From NCBI GenBank assembly GCA_030837505.1, contig JAUPKJ010000257.1:1-64000 (forward strand): a DNA stretch of 64,000 nt, in the 5' to 3' direction. Below the pieces are notes generated by a model. It did not search any database. It was given only the letters and a program-made list of their open reading frames with translations, and was not told the DNA's origin. The stretch comes from Actinomycetota bacterium (lineage in GTDB: Bacteria > Actinomycetota > Actinomycetes > Actinomycetales > Kineosporiaceae). This document shows positions 17,391-25,475 of this stretch, in pieces. The translations under genes were made by a program, and so were the position numbers. Position 1 is the stretch's first letter; every line of letters starts with the position of its first letter.

Positions 17391-19121
17391 ATGGCGCATG
17401 AGGTCACTGGGCAATCAAATGGCCACGAAGACCGGGACTGGGTGGATCGGTTCGCGAGCGAGCTCATCGCCCAGGCTGATCGCAAAAAGCCCGGACAGGC
17501 CATCACCTGCGCCTCTGGACTCAGCCCCTCAGGTCCTGTGCACCTGGGGAATCTCCGGGAAGTGATGACGCCGCACCTTGTCGCCGACGAGGTGCGGCGT
17601 CGCGGGCGAGAGTGCGTCCACGTACTGTCCTGGGACGACTTCGACCGCTTCCGGAAGGTCCCGGCCGGGGTCGACCCGTCCTGGAACCAGCACATTGGCA
17701 AGCCACTTAGTCGCGTGCCGGCTCCGGCTGGAAGCGAGTACCCGAACTGGGCCGAACACTTCAAAGCCCCGATGCGTGCCGCCCTGGCCGAGCTTGGTGT
17801 CACGGTTCGCGAGGTCAGTCAAACCTCGATGTACACCTCAGGTGCCTACCGCGAGCAGATCTTTGCCGCAATGGCTCACCGGCACGCGATTGACGCCATT
17901 CTCGATCAGTACCGCACCAAGGGACGAACGGGCTCGGCTCCGGATCCCACCGTCAACGACGCGGAAGCCCTCGCAATCCAGGGATCAGGGGCCTCGACCG
18001 ACGACGACGGCAAGTCCACAACGGGGTACTTCCCCTACAAGCCGTTCTGTTCGCGCTGCGACAAAGACCTCACCACCGTCACCCACTACGACGACGACAC
18101 GACGGAACTCCACTACGTCTGCAATGCGTGCAGCTTTCAGGAAGCGGTCCGACTCGACAGCCACACCAACGGCAAACTGGTGTGGAAGGTCGACTGGCCG
18201 ATGCGATGGGCGTTCGAGGACGTCGACTTCGAGCCGTCCGGCGTGGACCACTCGTCACCAGGATCGTCGTACGTCGTCGGCAAGCAGATCGTCCGCAAGG
18301 TATTTCATGCCGAGCCACCGATCGGCCCCATGTACGCCTTCGTCGGTATCTCGGGAATGGCGAAGATGAGCAGTTCCCGCGGCGCCGTCCCAACCCCCAG
18401 CGACGCTCTGAAGGTCATGGAAGCTCCGGTGCTGCGCTGGCTTTACGCACGGCGTCGCCCGAACCAGTCGTTCAAAGTCGCTTTCGACGGCGAATTGGCG
18501 CGCCTCTACGACGAGTGGGACGCCGCCACCCGCCGCAAGAGCGGTCAAACGGCCGGAAGCGAGGATCCCTCCTACGGTCGAGCCCTGAACGCCGGTGGGC
18601 GGACGCTGACAACGACCCCGCACACGGTCCCCTTCCGGACATTGGCCTCGATCGTCGACGTGACGGCGGGCGACACGGATCAGGTCCTGCGCATCCTGCG
18701 CCAGCTCGATCCCCAGGACCCTGTCTCCGACCTGGCGGACGTGGAACCGCGGCTCTCTCGGGCCAGCTACTGGATCAACACACAGGTGCCACTCGAGGAA
18801 CGCACCCAGATCCGCGACGAACCGGACAAGGATCTCTTGGCGCAGCTGTCCGACAGCGAACGCGAAACGTTGACGCTGCTGGTTGACGGTCTCGACAGCC
18901 ACCAGTCCCTCGAACAGTTGACCACACTGGTGTATGCGGCGCCGAAAATCCAGGCCGGATTGCCGGTCGATGTTCAACCGACACCAGAGTTGAAGGCTAT
19001 TCAGCGGAAGTTTTTCTCCCTGGTGTACAGATTGCTGGTGACGCGAGACACCGGACCTCGGCTGCCCACGCTGCTGATCTCCATCGGGACAGAGCGCGCC
19101 AAGAAGTTCCTTACCCCCTGA
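17391..19121 (+). CDS. lysK: Lysyl-tRNA synthetase, class I
   Basis: Charges tRNA-Lys using the class I (Rossmann) fold found in archaea and some bacteria, unrelated to class II LysRS. The 576-residue product has HLGN (51-54) as the HIGH motif, KMSSS (325-329) as the KMSKS loop, and a zinc knuckle of Cys220, Cys223, Cys244 and Cys247 between them. The length fits the family. It starts at ATG with an apparent leaderless promoter. It directly follows a class II LysRS-like gene, so both unrelated lysine-activation folds sit together. It could be the cell's housekeeping LysRS, a second copy, or part of the neighbouring pathway; the window cannot decide. Confidence 0.93.
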   Translation: MAHEVTGQSNGHEDRDWVDRFASELIAQADRKKPGQAITCASGLSPSGPVHLGNLREVMTPHLVADEVRRRGRECVHVLSWDDFDRFRKVPAGVDPSWNQHIGKPLSRVPAPAGSEYPNWAEHFKAPMRAALAELGVTVREVSQTSMYTSGAYREQIFAAMAHRHAIDAILDQYRTKGRTGSAPDPTVNDAEALAIQGSGASTDDDGKSTTGYFPYKPFCSRCDKDLTTVTHYDDDTTELHYVCNACSFQEAVRLDSHTNGKLVWKVDWPMRWAFEDVDFEPSGVDHSSPGSSYVVGKQIVRKVFHAEPPIGPMYAFVGISGMAKMSSSRGAVPTPSDALKVMEAPVLRWLYARRRPNQSFKVAFDGELARLYDEWDAATRRKSGQTAGSEDPSYGRALNAGGRTLTTTPHTVPFRTLASIVDVTAGDTDQVLRILRQLDPQDPVSDLADVEPRLSRASYWINTQVPLEERTQIRDEPDKDLLAQLSDSERETLTLLVDGLDSHQSLEQLTTLVYAAPKIQAGLPVDVQPTPELKAIQRKFFSLVYRLLVTRDTGPRLPTLLISIGTERAKKFLTP

Positions 19122-19152
19122 ACGCTCGTCGCCACCGGTCGGTCATCGGGGG

Positions 19153-19983
19153 GTGAACACGAACGAGGCAAGCAGGGACGTGCGCGCGCACTACGACCGT
19201 GTCGCCCTGCGTGAGGGGACCCGGCTGCAGGACCCCTACCGCGCCAGTGAAGCTCTCGTACTGCGCGCCGTCGTGGGCGGCCTGCTGGCGGACCGTGGCC
19301 CGCTGAGCGTGGTGGCCGAGATCGGGTCAGGGCCAGGGCACTATGGGCCCTGGCTCCACTCGATCGCCGAGCGGGTGCTGTGCCTGGACCTGTCAGCGGT
19401 GGAACTGGCAGCGGTGCCCGGCGTCCGGGACACGGCACGGATCCAGGCCGACGCCTGCCGCCTGCCCGTGGCCGACGGACGGCTGGACGCGGTGTTCCTG
19501 CTCGGCCCGCACTACCACCTGCCTGAGGCCGTGGACCGACGGCGGATGATCAACGAGGCGGTGCGCGTGCTTGTCCCCGGTGGTCTGCTCGTGGTCGCTG
19601 GCCTGAACCGCACCGGGGCCAGCGTGAAGACGGTCTGGCGGTGTCCACGGCGCGCCTGGCGGACCCGCGTGCTCCTGGGGAAGGCCCTCCGCGCGTCGGT
19701 CGCGCTACCGGCCGGCGCGCTGGGAGACTTCCCACCCGCGTTCTTGTCGGACGGGCACGCACTGCGAGCGGAGCTGGAGACCGCCGGGCTGGTCGACGTG
19801 AGCGTGCACGGCTGCGAGTCGTTCACCGTTCTGGCCCCGGGACTGGCCCGCCGCGCCCGGCGGGGCCCGCGGGCCGGGCGGGCGCTGGACGCGCTCCTGG
19901 TCTCCTCCGCGCCCGGGCGCGTGTCGCTGGCCCTGTCGGAGCACCTGCTCGCCGTCGCCCGCAAACCGGGCCCGCCCGGCTGA
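19153..19983 (+). CDS. Class I SAM-dependent methyltransferase
   Basis: A 276-residue cytoplasmic methyltransferase. VVAEIGSGPGHYG near residues 53-65 is motif I of the Rossmann fold that binds S-adenosylmethionine. ARIQADACRLPVADGRLDAVFLL-type sequence gives the acidic loop and motif II region, and VLVPGGLLVVAGLNR is motif III. The substrate is not evident. It starts at GTG 31 bp after lysK, likely in the same transcript. Its TGA stop directly abuts the stop of the convergent B12 radical SAM gene, with no base between them. Confidence 0.85.
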   Translation: MNTNEASRDVRAHYDRVALREGTRLQDPYRASEALVLRAVVGGLLADRGPLSVVAEIGSGPGHYGPWLHSIAERVLCLDLSAVELAAVPGVRDTARIQADACRLPVADGRLDAVFLLGPHYHLPEAVDRRRMINEAVRVLVPGGLLVVAGLNRTGASVKTVWRCPRRAWRTRVLLGKALRASVALPAGALGDFPPAFLSDGHALRAELETAGLVDVSVHGCESFTVLAPGLARRARRGPRAGRALDALLVSSAPGRVSLALSEHLLAVARKPGPPG

Positions 19984-21774
19984 TCACAGAGCGGGCGGCC
20001 CCGGGGCGAACACCGCGCGCCGGTCCCGGAACATCGACACCGCCTCCTGCACCCGCTGGGGGGTCATCTCGTTGCCCACCAGGCCGCGCACGGCCAGCAG
20101 CCGGGAGAAGCCGTCCTCCAGACGCAGGCCGGGGAACTGTTCCTGCGCGGCACGGAAGTACTCCGTGCCGTACCGGGGCGTGGCCACGATCACGCTCTTG
20201 GTGTACGGCACGCGCAGCCGGGAGACCGTCGCCCGGGTCCGCTCGATCGTCGCCGGCGTCTCACCGGGAAGGCCGATCATGATGAAAGCGTGCGGGGAGA
20301 TCCCGGCCCGCGCGGTGTCCTCGATCGCCGACAGCATCGCCTCGTCCGAGCGGTACTTGTTCGCCGCCGCGACGATCCCCGCGTCGAAGGACTCCACGCC
20401 GAACCAGATGCCCTCGCACCCCGAGGCCGCCATCTCCGCGAGCACCGCCGGGGAGACGGCGTCGATGCGGGTCTCGCACACCCACGACACGCGCAGGCCC
20501 CGGCGCCGGTACTCGCGGCAGAACTCGTGCACCCACTCGTGGCTCGCGGTGAACGTGAAGTCGATGAAGAACACCGCCCGCACCTCGTGCCCGTCCTGCA
20601 ACCGGGCCAACTCCTCGACGACCGCGCCCGGCTCGCGGCGGCGCACCCGGCGTCCCCACGCGTTGAAGCAGAAGTCGCACCGCCACGGGCAGCCCCGGTT
20701 CGCCAGGACCGTGGCCCACCCGCGGCGCCGGTAGGGAAGCCCGTCGCGGTACCCGTCGCCGTAGTAGGCCGAGAAGTCCACCAGGTCCATCGCCGGGAAC
20801 GCCTCCGGCACCTCCGGGCGCCTCAGCACCTGCGGCGCCGGTCGGTGGAGGTCCACCACGGCGTCCCCCACCGTCTCCGGCGTGACGACGGAACCGGGCA
20901 GGTCGCCGCCCTGCGTCAGGGCCGTCACCAGGAACGGGACGAGGACGTCGTACTCGCCGCGCAGCACCATCGGCACGCCGAAGTCGCGCAGCACCAGATC
21001 GGGGCGCACCGTGGCGTGCGAGCCGCACACACACACCACCGCCCCCGGCAGCAGCCCGGTCAGGGCGCGCACCAGGCACACGCTCAGGGCGTACCGGTAG
21101 TCCAGGAAGTAGTTCTGCACCTGGTCGTACGGCGTCGTCGTCACCACGACCACCGCGCACCCGGCCAACCGTCGTGCTGCCTCCGCGTCGGTCATCGTCT
21201 CTGCGCGCAGGTCCAGCAGCACCACCTCGGCACCCTGAGCACGCAGCCTCGTCGCGGACAGCATCATGCCCAGCGGCGGCTGGAGGAACGAGTTCCCGCT
21301 CAGGTACGGCGGGACCACCAGCCCCACCCGCACCGGCGCACCCCCGGCGACCGGTCCCGGTGCGTGGGCCGAACAGCCGGGCGCCGCCACGGTGGGGGCG
21401 TCCGGCGCGGCGGCGAGCAGGGCCCCCACCACCTCGGCATCACGGTCGAGGTCCTCGATCCCGTTGCCGTCGCGGGAGCGCAAGTCCTCCCACGCCGCCA
21501 GCCACGCCCCGCGCAACCGCGCGTCCATGAGCCCCACGTGGTCGCGGAACGCCGAGACCACCCAGAACAGCGTGCCCGCATCCTGCTCCCGCGCCGCGTC
21601 CAGCACCCCGAGCGCCCGAGCGGACAGCCCTGCGTCGTGACGCGCTGCCTCGAACATGCCGCCCAGGAACCACGCGGCCCGGCGCCGGTCGGCAACCACG
21701 TCGCCGGTGGCGGGCCCGACGACCCCGGCCACGTCAGCGGCGACGTCCTGCGAAGAAGGCGCGACCTCGTCCAC
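19984..21774 (-). CDS. B12-binding domain radical SAM protein
   Basis: A 596-residue enzyme of the cobalamin-dependent radical SAM class, which often methylates unactivated carbons or rearranges substrates in specialised metabolism. An N-terminal helical region of about 140 residues precedes a B12-binding domain (VRVGLVVPPYLSGNSF through GEYDVLVPF). The radical SAM core follows, with Cys362, Cys366 and Cys369 in CPWRCDFC, FFIDFTFT and a GIWFGVESF strand. I chose the GTG giving VDEVAPSS, with AGAGGA eight bases upstream; a TTG 23 codons earlier is possible. It converges on the methyltransferase gene. TAGAAT about 75 bp before the start is a possible -10 box. Substrate unknown. Confidence 0.87.
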   Translation of the reverse strand: MDEVAPSSQDVAADVAGVVGPATGDVVADRRRAAWFLGGMFEAARHDAGLSARALGVLDAAREQDAGTLFWVVSAFRDHVGLMDARLRGAWLAAWEDLRSRDGNGIEDLDRDAEVVGALLAAAPDAPTVAAPGCSAHAPGPVAGGAPVRVGLVVPPYLSGNSFLQPPLGMMLSATRLRAQGAEVVLLDLRAETMTDAEAARRLAGCAVVVVTTTPYDQVQNYFLDYRYALSVCLVRALTGLLPGAVVCVCGSHATVRPDLVLRDFGVPMVLRGEYDVLVPFLVTALTQGGDLPGSVVTPETVGDAVVDLHRPAPQVLRRPEVPEAFPAMDLVDFSAYYGDGYRDGLPYRRRGWATVLANRGCPWRCDFCFNAWGRRVRRREPGAVVEELARLQDGHEVRAVFFIDFTFTASHEWVHEFCREYRRRGLRVSWVCETRIDAVSPAVLAEMAASGCEGIWFGVESFDAGIVAAANKYRSDEAMLSAIEDTARAGISPHAFIMIGLPGETPATIERTRATVSRLRVPYTKSVIVATPRYGTEYFRAAQEQFPGLRLEDGFSRLLAVRGLVGNEMTPQRVQEAVSMFRDRRAVFAPGPPAL

Positions 21775-21897
21775 CGGAAATGTCCTCTCGCCCGCGCGGA
21801 CAGTCGTGGGGCGCGGCCACACGACCGCGCCCCACAACTGCAATTCAGGCCATTCTATCCGGAAACGGTACTATTTGACCTCAGCGATTCGCATCAT

Positions 21898-22143
21898 TCA
21901 CCGGGTGGACAGGGCCTCCTCGGCGCTCTTGAGGGTCGCATCGAGCGCGGCATCGCACCCACCGACCAGCACGTTCTCCTTGTGACGCCCGAACCTGCCC
22001 CCGATCGCCTTCGTAACCGGGGCCATGATCTGCAAGGCGTCCAGACCACTGTCCTGCGCGACGATCACCGCGACCGCCGGGCGCCTCACTCCCGTGACCC
22101 CGCCGACGACCGCCGCGCGCAGCACGCCGTGAGTCAAGGCCAA
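21898..22143 (-). CDS. Small hypothetical protein or gene remnant
   Basis: I do not recognise this 81-residue frame. It has alternating small hydrophobic stretches (LRAAVVGGVTG, VAVIVAQDSGLDALQIM) and a charged C-terminus, so it looks like folded protein rather than random frame. The only start in frame is a TTG, and the frame stays open upstream, so it may be the C-terminal remnant of a longer gene. It lies upstream of the B12 radical SAM gene on the same strand. Confidence 0.35.
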   Translation of the reverse strand: MALTHGVLRAAVVGGVTGVRRPAVAVIVAQDSGLDALQIMAPVTKAIGGRFGRHKENVLVGGCDAALDATLKSAEEALSTR

Positions 22144-22254
22144 CTGCGTCGTCTTCAGCGCCTGCGGTCCGAGTAGGGGATCCCCATGCCCGGATTTATG
22201 CCTTTGCCATACCGGACCAACGCCCCCTGCGAAACCCGACGACGCGCCTCCGGA

Positions 22255-22575
22255 TCACCGGCGCAGCCGAGGCTGGTCACCGCCGAAGGGGTCGATGGAC
22301 GGGCGCCCGGGCTGCAGGGTCCCATCCCACCGGGGCACCTCCGGCTCGGCCTGCGGCCAGGGCTTGGGCACGCGGGCTGTGCCTCGGGGCTCGGCTGTAC
22401 CGGGCGCGCCCGCGGTGCGCCCAGGTACGCCGCCGGGCTGCCGCTCCTGCTCCTCCTGGGCGCGGTGTTCGCGTCGGTCACGTTCGGCGCGGGCAACGGG
22501 ATCCTCGGGCTCGGTCAGGTGCAGGTCTTCCAGGGCGGGCTCGGTCAGGTGGGCGGTATTGGCGGGGTGAGTCAT
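22255..22575 (-). CDS. Hypothetical charged protein, divergent from the DUF397 gene
   Basis: A 106-residue frame starting MTHPANTAHLTEPALEDL, with acidic and Arg/Glu/Gln-rich middle (ARAERDRREHRAQEEQER) and a Pro-rich tail. An ATG with CGAGG upstream supports it. No family is recognised. Its start overlaps the start region of the DUF397 gene on the other strand, so only one of the two may be real, or the pair is divergent. Confidence 0.35.
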   Translation of the reverse strand: MTHPANTAHLTEPALEDLHLTEPEDPVARAERDRREHRAQEEQERQPGGVPGRTAGAPGTAEPRGTARVPKPWPQAEPEVPRWDGTLQPGRPSIDPFGGDQPRLRR

Positions 22576-22866
22576 GGCCTCGTCGAGCGCGCGAGCTGCT
22601 GGTACACCGAGTGGGTCAAGGCCCGCCGCTCCGGCGACCAGGGCCAGTGTGTGGAGATGCGCCGCGACGGCGAGGCCGTGCAGGTGCGTGACTCCAAGAA
22701 CGTCGAGGGCGGGCGCCTCCCGGACGCCGCGAGCCGAAGCAACCTCTTGCCGGTCGCTCAAAATTCTCACTCGTCGTGGCAGATCTGCCACGGGACTGAG
22801 ACGCCCCGGGCCGAGGCCAGCCCTGCTGGCCCCATCGGGCGTGAACCTGAGCATGGGAGGACCTGA
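22567..22866 (+). CDS. DUF397 domain protein (C-terminus uncertain)
   Basis: Residues 15-50 (WVKARRSGDQGQCVEM, then VQVRDSKNVEG) match DUF397, a small domain found almost only in actinomycetes next to XRE-family regulators. No XRE gene is present here. After residue 51 the family pattern is lost and the frame runs on to overlap the ATPase start as TGATG, so a frameshift or degeneration is likely. The last third of the frame contains a perfect 18-bp palindrome, which fits a regulatory region better than coding DNA. The start is a GTG with weak support. Confidence 0.55.
   Translation: MSHGLVERASCWYTEWVKARRSGDQGQCVEMRRDGEAVQVRDSKNVEGGRLPDAASRSNLLPVAQNSHSSWQICHGTETPRAEASPAGPIGREPEHGRT
22775..22792. 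promoter_or_regulatory. Perfect 18-bp palindrome, possible operator of the ATPase gene
   Basis: CGTGGCAGA/TCTGCCACG is perfectly symmetric with no spacer and ends 73 bp before the ATPase start. Size and position fit a binding site for a dimeric repressor such as an XRE protein. Confidence 0.5.
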
Positions 22867-24266
22867 TGCTGCGGAGCTTCCGGTTGCAGAACCACCGCTC
22901 CTTCCTCGGCGAGGCCGAGTTCTCCTTGTTGCCCGCCTACTCAAGTTCACGGTCTGCTGTCACGGTGACAGCGATCTACGGTGCGAATGCTGCGGGGAAG
23001 TCCAACCTGCTGGACGGGCTGCGTTTCATGACCATGGCGGTCAGGAACTCCTACCGTCAGTGGGATCCCTCAGCCGGAGTGCCCCGTCAACCGTTCAAGC
23101 TGTCTGCCGAGGGACAGCAGGAACCATCTACCTTCGTCGTAGATCTGATGCTGGGCGGTGTCCAACACGTCTACGGGTTCGTGATCAACGACGAGACCGT
23201 GCTGGAGGAGTGGCTCTATACGTATCCTCATCGCCGCAAACGGATGCTGTTCGAAAGAGATGGTGACGGAATCCGGTTCGGCAGCACTGCGATCGACCAT
23301 CGCGGTAAGGTCGAGTTCCTGGCGGAGCTGACACGGCCCAATGCGCTTTTTTTGAGTGCAGCCGCCCAAGCAGGACTGAGAGAGTTCCTTCCTGTCCGGG
23401 AATGGCTGACGCACGACCTCCAGTGGGGCGGCCACCGTAGCTTCCCGATTCGTTCGGCGGGCATCGATTCACTGCCGGACCTCATCGCACACAGCGAGGA
23501 GAGCCGTGAAAGCGTCCTCCGATTGATCCGTGCGGCCGACCTCGGTATCACCGATATTGTGATGGAACCGGATGAGACCGCAAGGTCCTTCAGGAAGGAA
23601 CGGATCGAGAGGGATCTGACGACCTTGCGTCTCCAGTTCAAGCACATGGATCCGGACGATTCTTTGTTCTCCCAAAGGGAGGAGCGGCTGGCACAATTGT
23701 CTCTGTTGCTGGAGCAAGTGAACTCCCAACCGGTGCCTCAAAGGATGCTGTTCAGTCATGGGAACGACGTGCTATTCGACATGGACGAGGAATCGGCGGG
23801 AACTCGTTCCTGGATGACCAATCTTCCCCTTTTTCTCTGGGCCTTGAAGAAGGGGAAGACCCTGGTTGTCGATGAGATGGACACGAGTCTGCACCCGCAC
23901 CTCATGGCCTTCTTGATAGGGTTGTTCGCTTCCGAGGAAAGTAATACCGAAGGAGCCCAGCTCCTGTTCGCCACCCACAACGCGAGCCTTCTGGGAACAT
24001 CCCTCGGCGATGAGCTGTTGAAAAGGGATCAGATCTGGTTCATCGAAAAAGACGTTGGAGGAAACAGTATCCTGTACCCTTTGACCGATTTCCACCCCCG
24101 CAAGGGGGAGAACAGGGAACGTCGCTATCTCGCGGGAAGCTACGGCGCTGTGCCCGTGATCGATGACGTCCTTCATTCCTGCTGCTGGCCCGAGAATGGT
24201 TCGCCGGCTGTTGCGGGACCTGATGATCGGCTGGACGGAGGGGGGCATATCGATGACCCGGCGTGA
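22866..24266 (+). CDS. RloA/AbiL-like AAA ATPase
   Basis: A 466-residue ATPase of the SMC/OLD-like group used in phage defence. MLRSFRLQNHRSF is the typical start, GANAAGKSN (39-47) is Walker A, LVVDEMDTSLHP is Walker B with the signature, and FATHNASLL is the H-loop region. The size and C-terminus fit RloA/AAA_15 proteins with no extra nuclease domain. ATG start has GGGAGGA upstream and overlaps the preceding stop by one base. The next gene, overlapping by 14 bp, is an RloB start, the usual partner, but it is cut short. Base composition is visibly lower than flanking genes, consistent with horizontal transfer. Confidence 0.82.
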   Translation: MLRSFRLQNHRSFLGEAEFSLLPAYSSSRSAVTVTAIYGANAAGKSNLLDGLRFMTMAVRNSYRQWDPSAGVPRQPFKLSAEGQQEPSTFVVDLMLGGVQHVYGFVINDETVLEEWLYTYPHRRKRMLFERDGDGIRFGSTAIDHRGKVEFLAELTRPNALFLSAAAQAGLREFLPVREWLTHDLQWGGHRSFPIRSAGIDSLPDLIAHSEESRESVLRLIRAADLGITDIVMEPDETARSFRKERIERDLTTLRLQFKHMDPDDSLFSQREERLAQLSLLLEQVNSQPVPQRMLFSHGNDVLFDMDEESAGTRSWMTNLPLFLWALKKGKTLVVDEMDTSLHPHLMAFLIGLFASEESNTEGAQLLFATHNASLLGTSLGDELLKRDQIWFIEKDVGGNSILYPLTDFHPRKGENRERRYLAGSYGAVPVIDDVLHSCCWPENGSPAVAGPDDRLDGGGHIDDPA

Positions 24267-24507
24267 GAACTGTCCGAGGCGTCAAGGCCCATCGAGGCAT
24301 TCCAGAACCAGCGTTCTCGTTCTTTGCGGGGGCAGACGTACCGAGGTGGACTACCTGAACGCTCTGAGGACCTGGGCGAGAAATCCCGCAGTACGGGTCA
24401 AGGTGATAGGCCGCGGAGAGGCTCCCGATAATCTGGCTGATGCAGTGGGGCCGAATCCGTCCTCGGGGATGTGGAGGCTGGCTGAGCTGATGGTTGAACG
24501 GGGCTGA
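24253..24507 (+). pseudogene. Truncated RloB-like gene
   Basis: The 84-residue product begins with basic residues and then VLVLCGGRRTEVDYLNALR, the first strand and helix of the TOPRIM-like RloB domain. RloB proteins are usually near 200 residues. Here the frame stops soon after MWRLAELMVERG, and the later catalytic region is absent downstream. The next ~170 bp hold no recognisable gene. The RloAB defence pair is therefore probably inactive. Confidence 0.65.
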
Positions 24508-24678
24508 ATTCTCAACGACGCGGGCGTGGGTCGCTACGACCCCGACGTCCTCGCCGCCTCGCTGCCCGCTGATGGAATCACGATGACCTGTTCTGTGATG
24601 CGATCTTCGGCCAGGGGCACCGGACAGACCGTCCCCGGGGAACTCGGCCCGCCGATCCCGTTCTCCGGGACCGGCGGG

Positions 24679-25317
24679 TCAAGGGCCGGGGACCGGGTCG
24701 GGATCCGAACCGGGATCCGGGTCGACCTCGTCGAGCCACGCGGGGTGATGGTGGCGGGCCCAGGCTCGGTCGACCGAGCCGCGGACCATCCCGCGCAGGG
24801 CGGGACGGGTGGACGGGTTGACCACCGCCATGAAGACGTGCCCGGCCAGGACCAGCATCGTGGCCGCGAACAGGGGCGGGTGGATCGTCTTGCTCCCACT
24901 GATCGCATCGAACGCCCCGCTGAGGAGAAGCGCGACGACCAGCACGAGCAGAGCCCGGGCCGTGACCTTCTGCCCGGTGTTGAACTTGCCCCACCGGACC
25001 GGCCGGCTCTCGGCCCCCTTTCCCCGCAGCGAACGGACCCAGGCCCGGTCGGTGTCGTCGAACCGCAGCGCTCGCAGATCGGCGGCGAGAGCCTGGCGGT
25101 CGCCCCCCAGCAGCACGACGAGAGCCCCCACGATCAGCGCCGTGGCCGCGAGGACGTGCGCGACGAGGACCGCGGTGTGCCCACGCGCGTCCCCCGGCGC
25201 CGTCAGGATCGCGGCCGCGAAGAACACGGTCACCCACCAGTGGGCCAGGCGTTGCGTTCGACCATGTCGTTCGACGAACCGTTGTCCGTCCTTACCCTGC
25301 TGGGACTCCTGGTCCAC
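24679..25317 (-). CDS. Cytochrome b-like four-helix membrane protein
   Basis: A 212-residue membrane protein of the di-haem cytochrome b type (formate dehydrogenase gamma/hydrogenase b-type). Predicted helices lie at about 24-41, 47-70, 121-141 and 150-168. His26 (RLAHWW), His54 (VAHVL), His148 (KTIHPP) and a later His in LAGHVFM are candidate haem ligands. GKFNTGQK before helix 3 matches the conserved KFNxGQK loop. GTG start has GGAGG five bases upstream. No dehydrogenase partner is near. It follows the solute-binding gene on the same strand after 158 bp containing a hairpin and short repeats, so co-transcription is uncertain. Confidence 0.72.
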   Translation of the reverse strand: MDQESQQGKDGQRFVERHGRTQRLAHWWVTVFFAAAILTAPGDARGHTAVLVAHVLAATALIVGALVVLLGGDRQALAADLRALRFDDTDRAWVRSLRGKGAESRPVRWGKFNTGQKVTARALLVLVVALLLSGAFDAISGSKTIHPPLFAATMLVLAGHVFMAVVNPSTRPALRGMVRGSVDRAWARHHHPAWLDEVDPDPGSDPDPVPGP

Positions 25318-25412
25318 GGGGCCTCCGTTCAGCGGGTGGTCGGGCCCGTCGGGCCGGCCCGCAGCCCGGACCGCCGACAGCCCTCGGTGGGGCGAGCATA
25401 CCGACGAAGCCT

Positions 25413-25470
25413 TCCCCTGCCCTGACCTGCCCTGCTCTGCCCGGTGGCCGCAGCCGGCCCACCGGCCGGG
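25413..25470. repeat. Short tandem repeats and hairpin after the solute-binding gene
   Basis: Read on the minus strand, a CCGGCC/GGCCGG stem with loop GGTG follows the solute-binding gene's stop codon. Three 10-bp direct repeats of the form GGGCAGNKCA-like (GGGCAGAGCA, GGGCAGGTCA, GGGCAGGGGA) come next. The hairpin may be a terminator; the repeats have no obvious role. Confidence 0.4.
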
Positions 25471-25475
25471 CCGGG

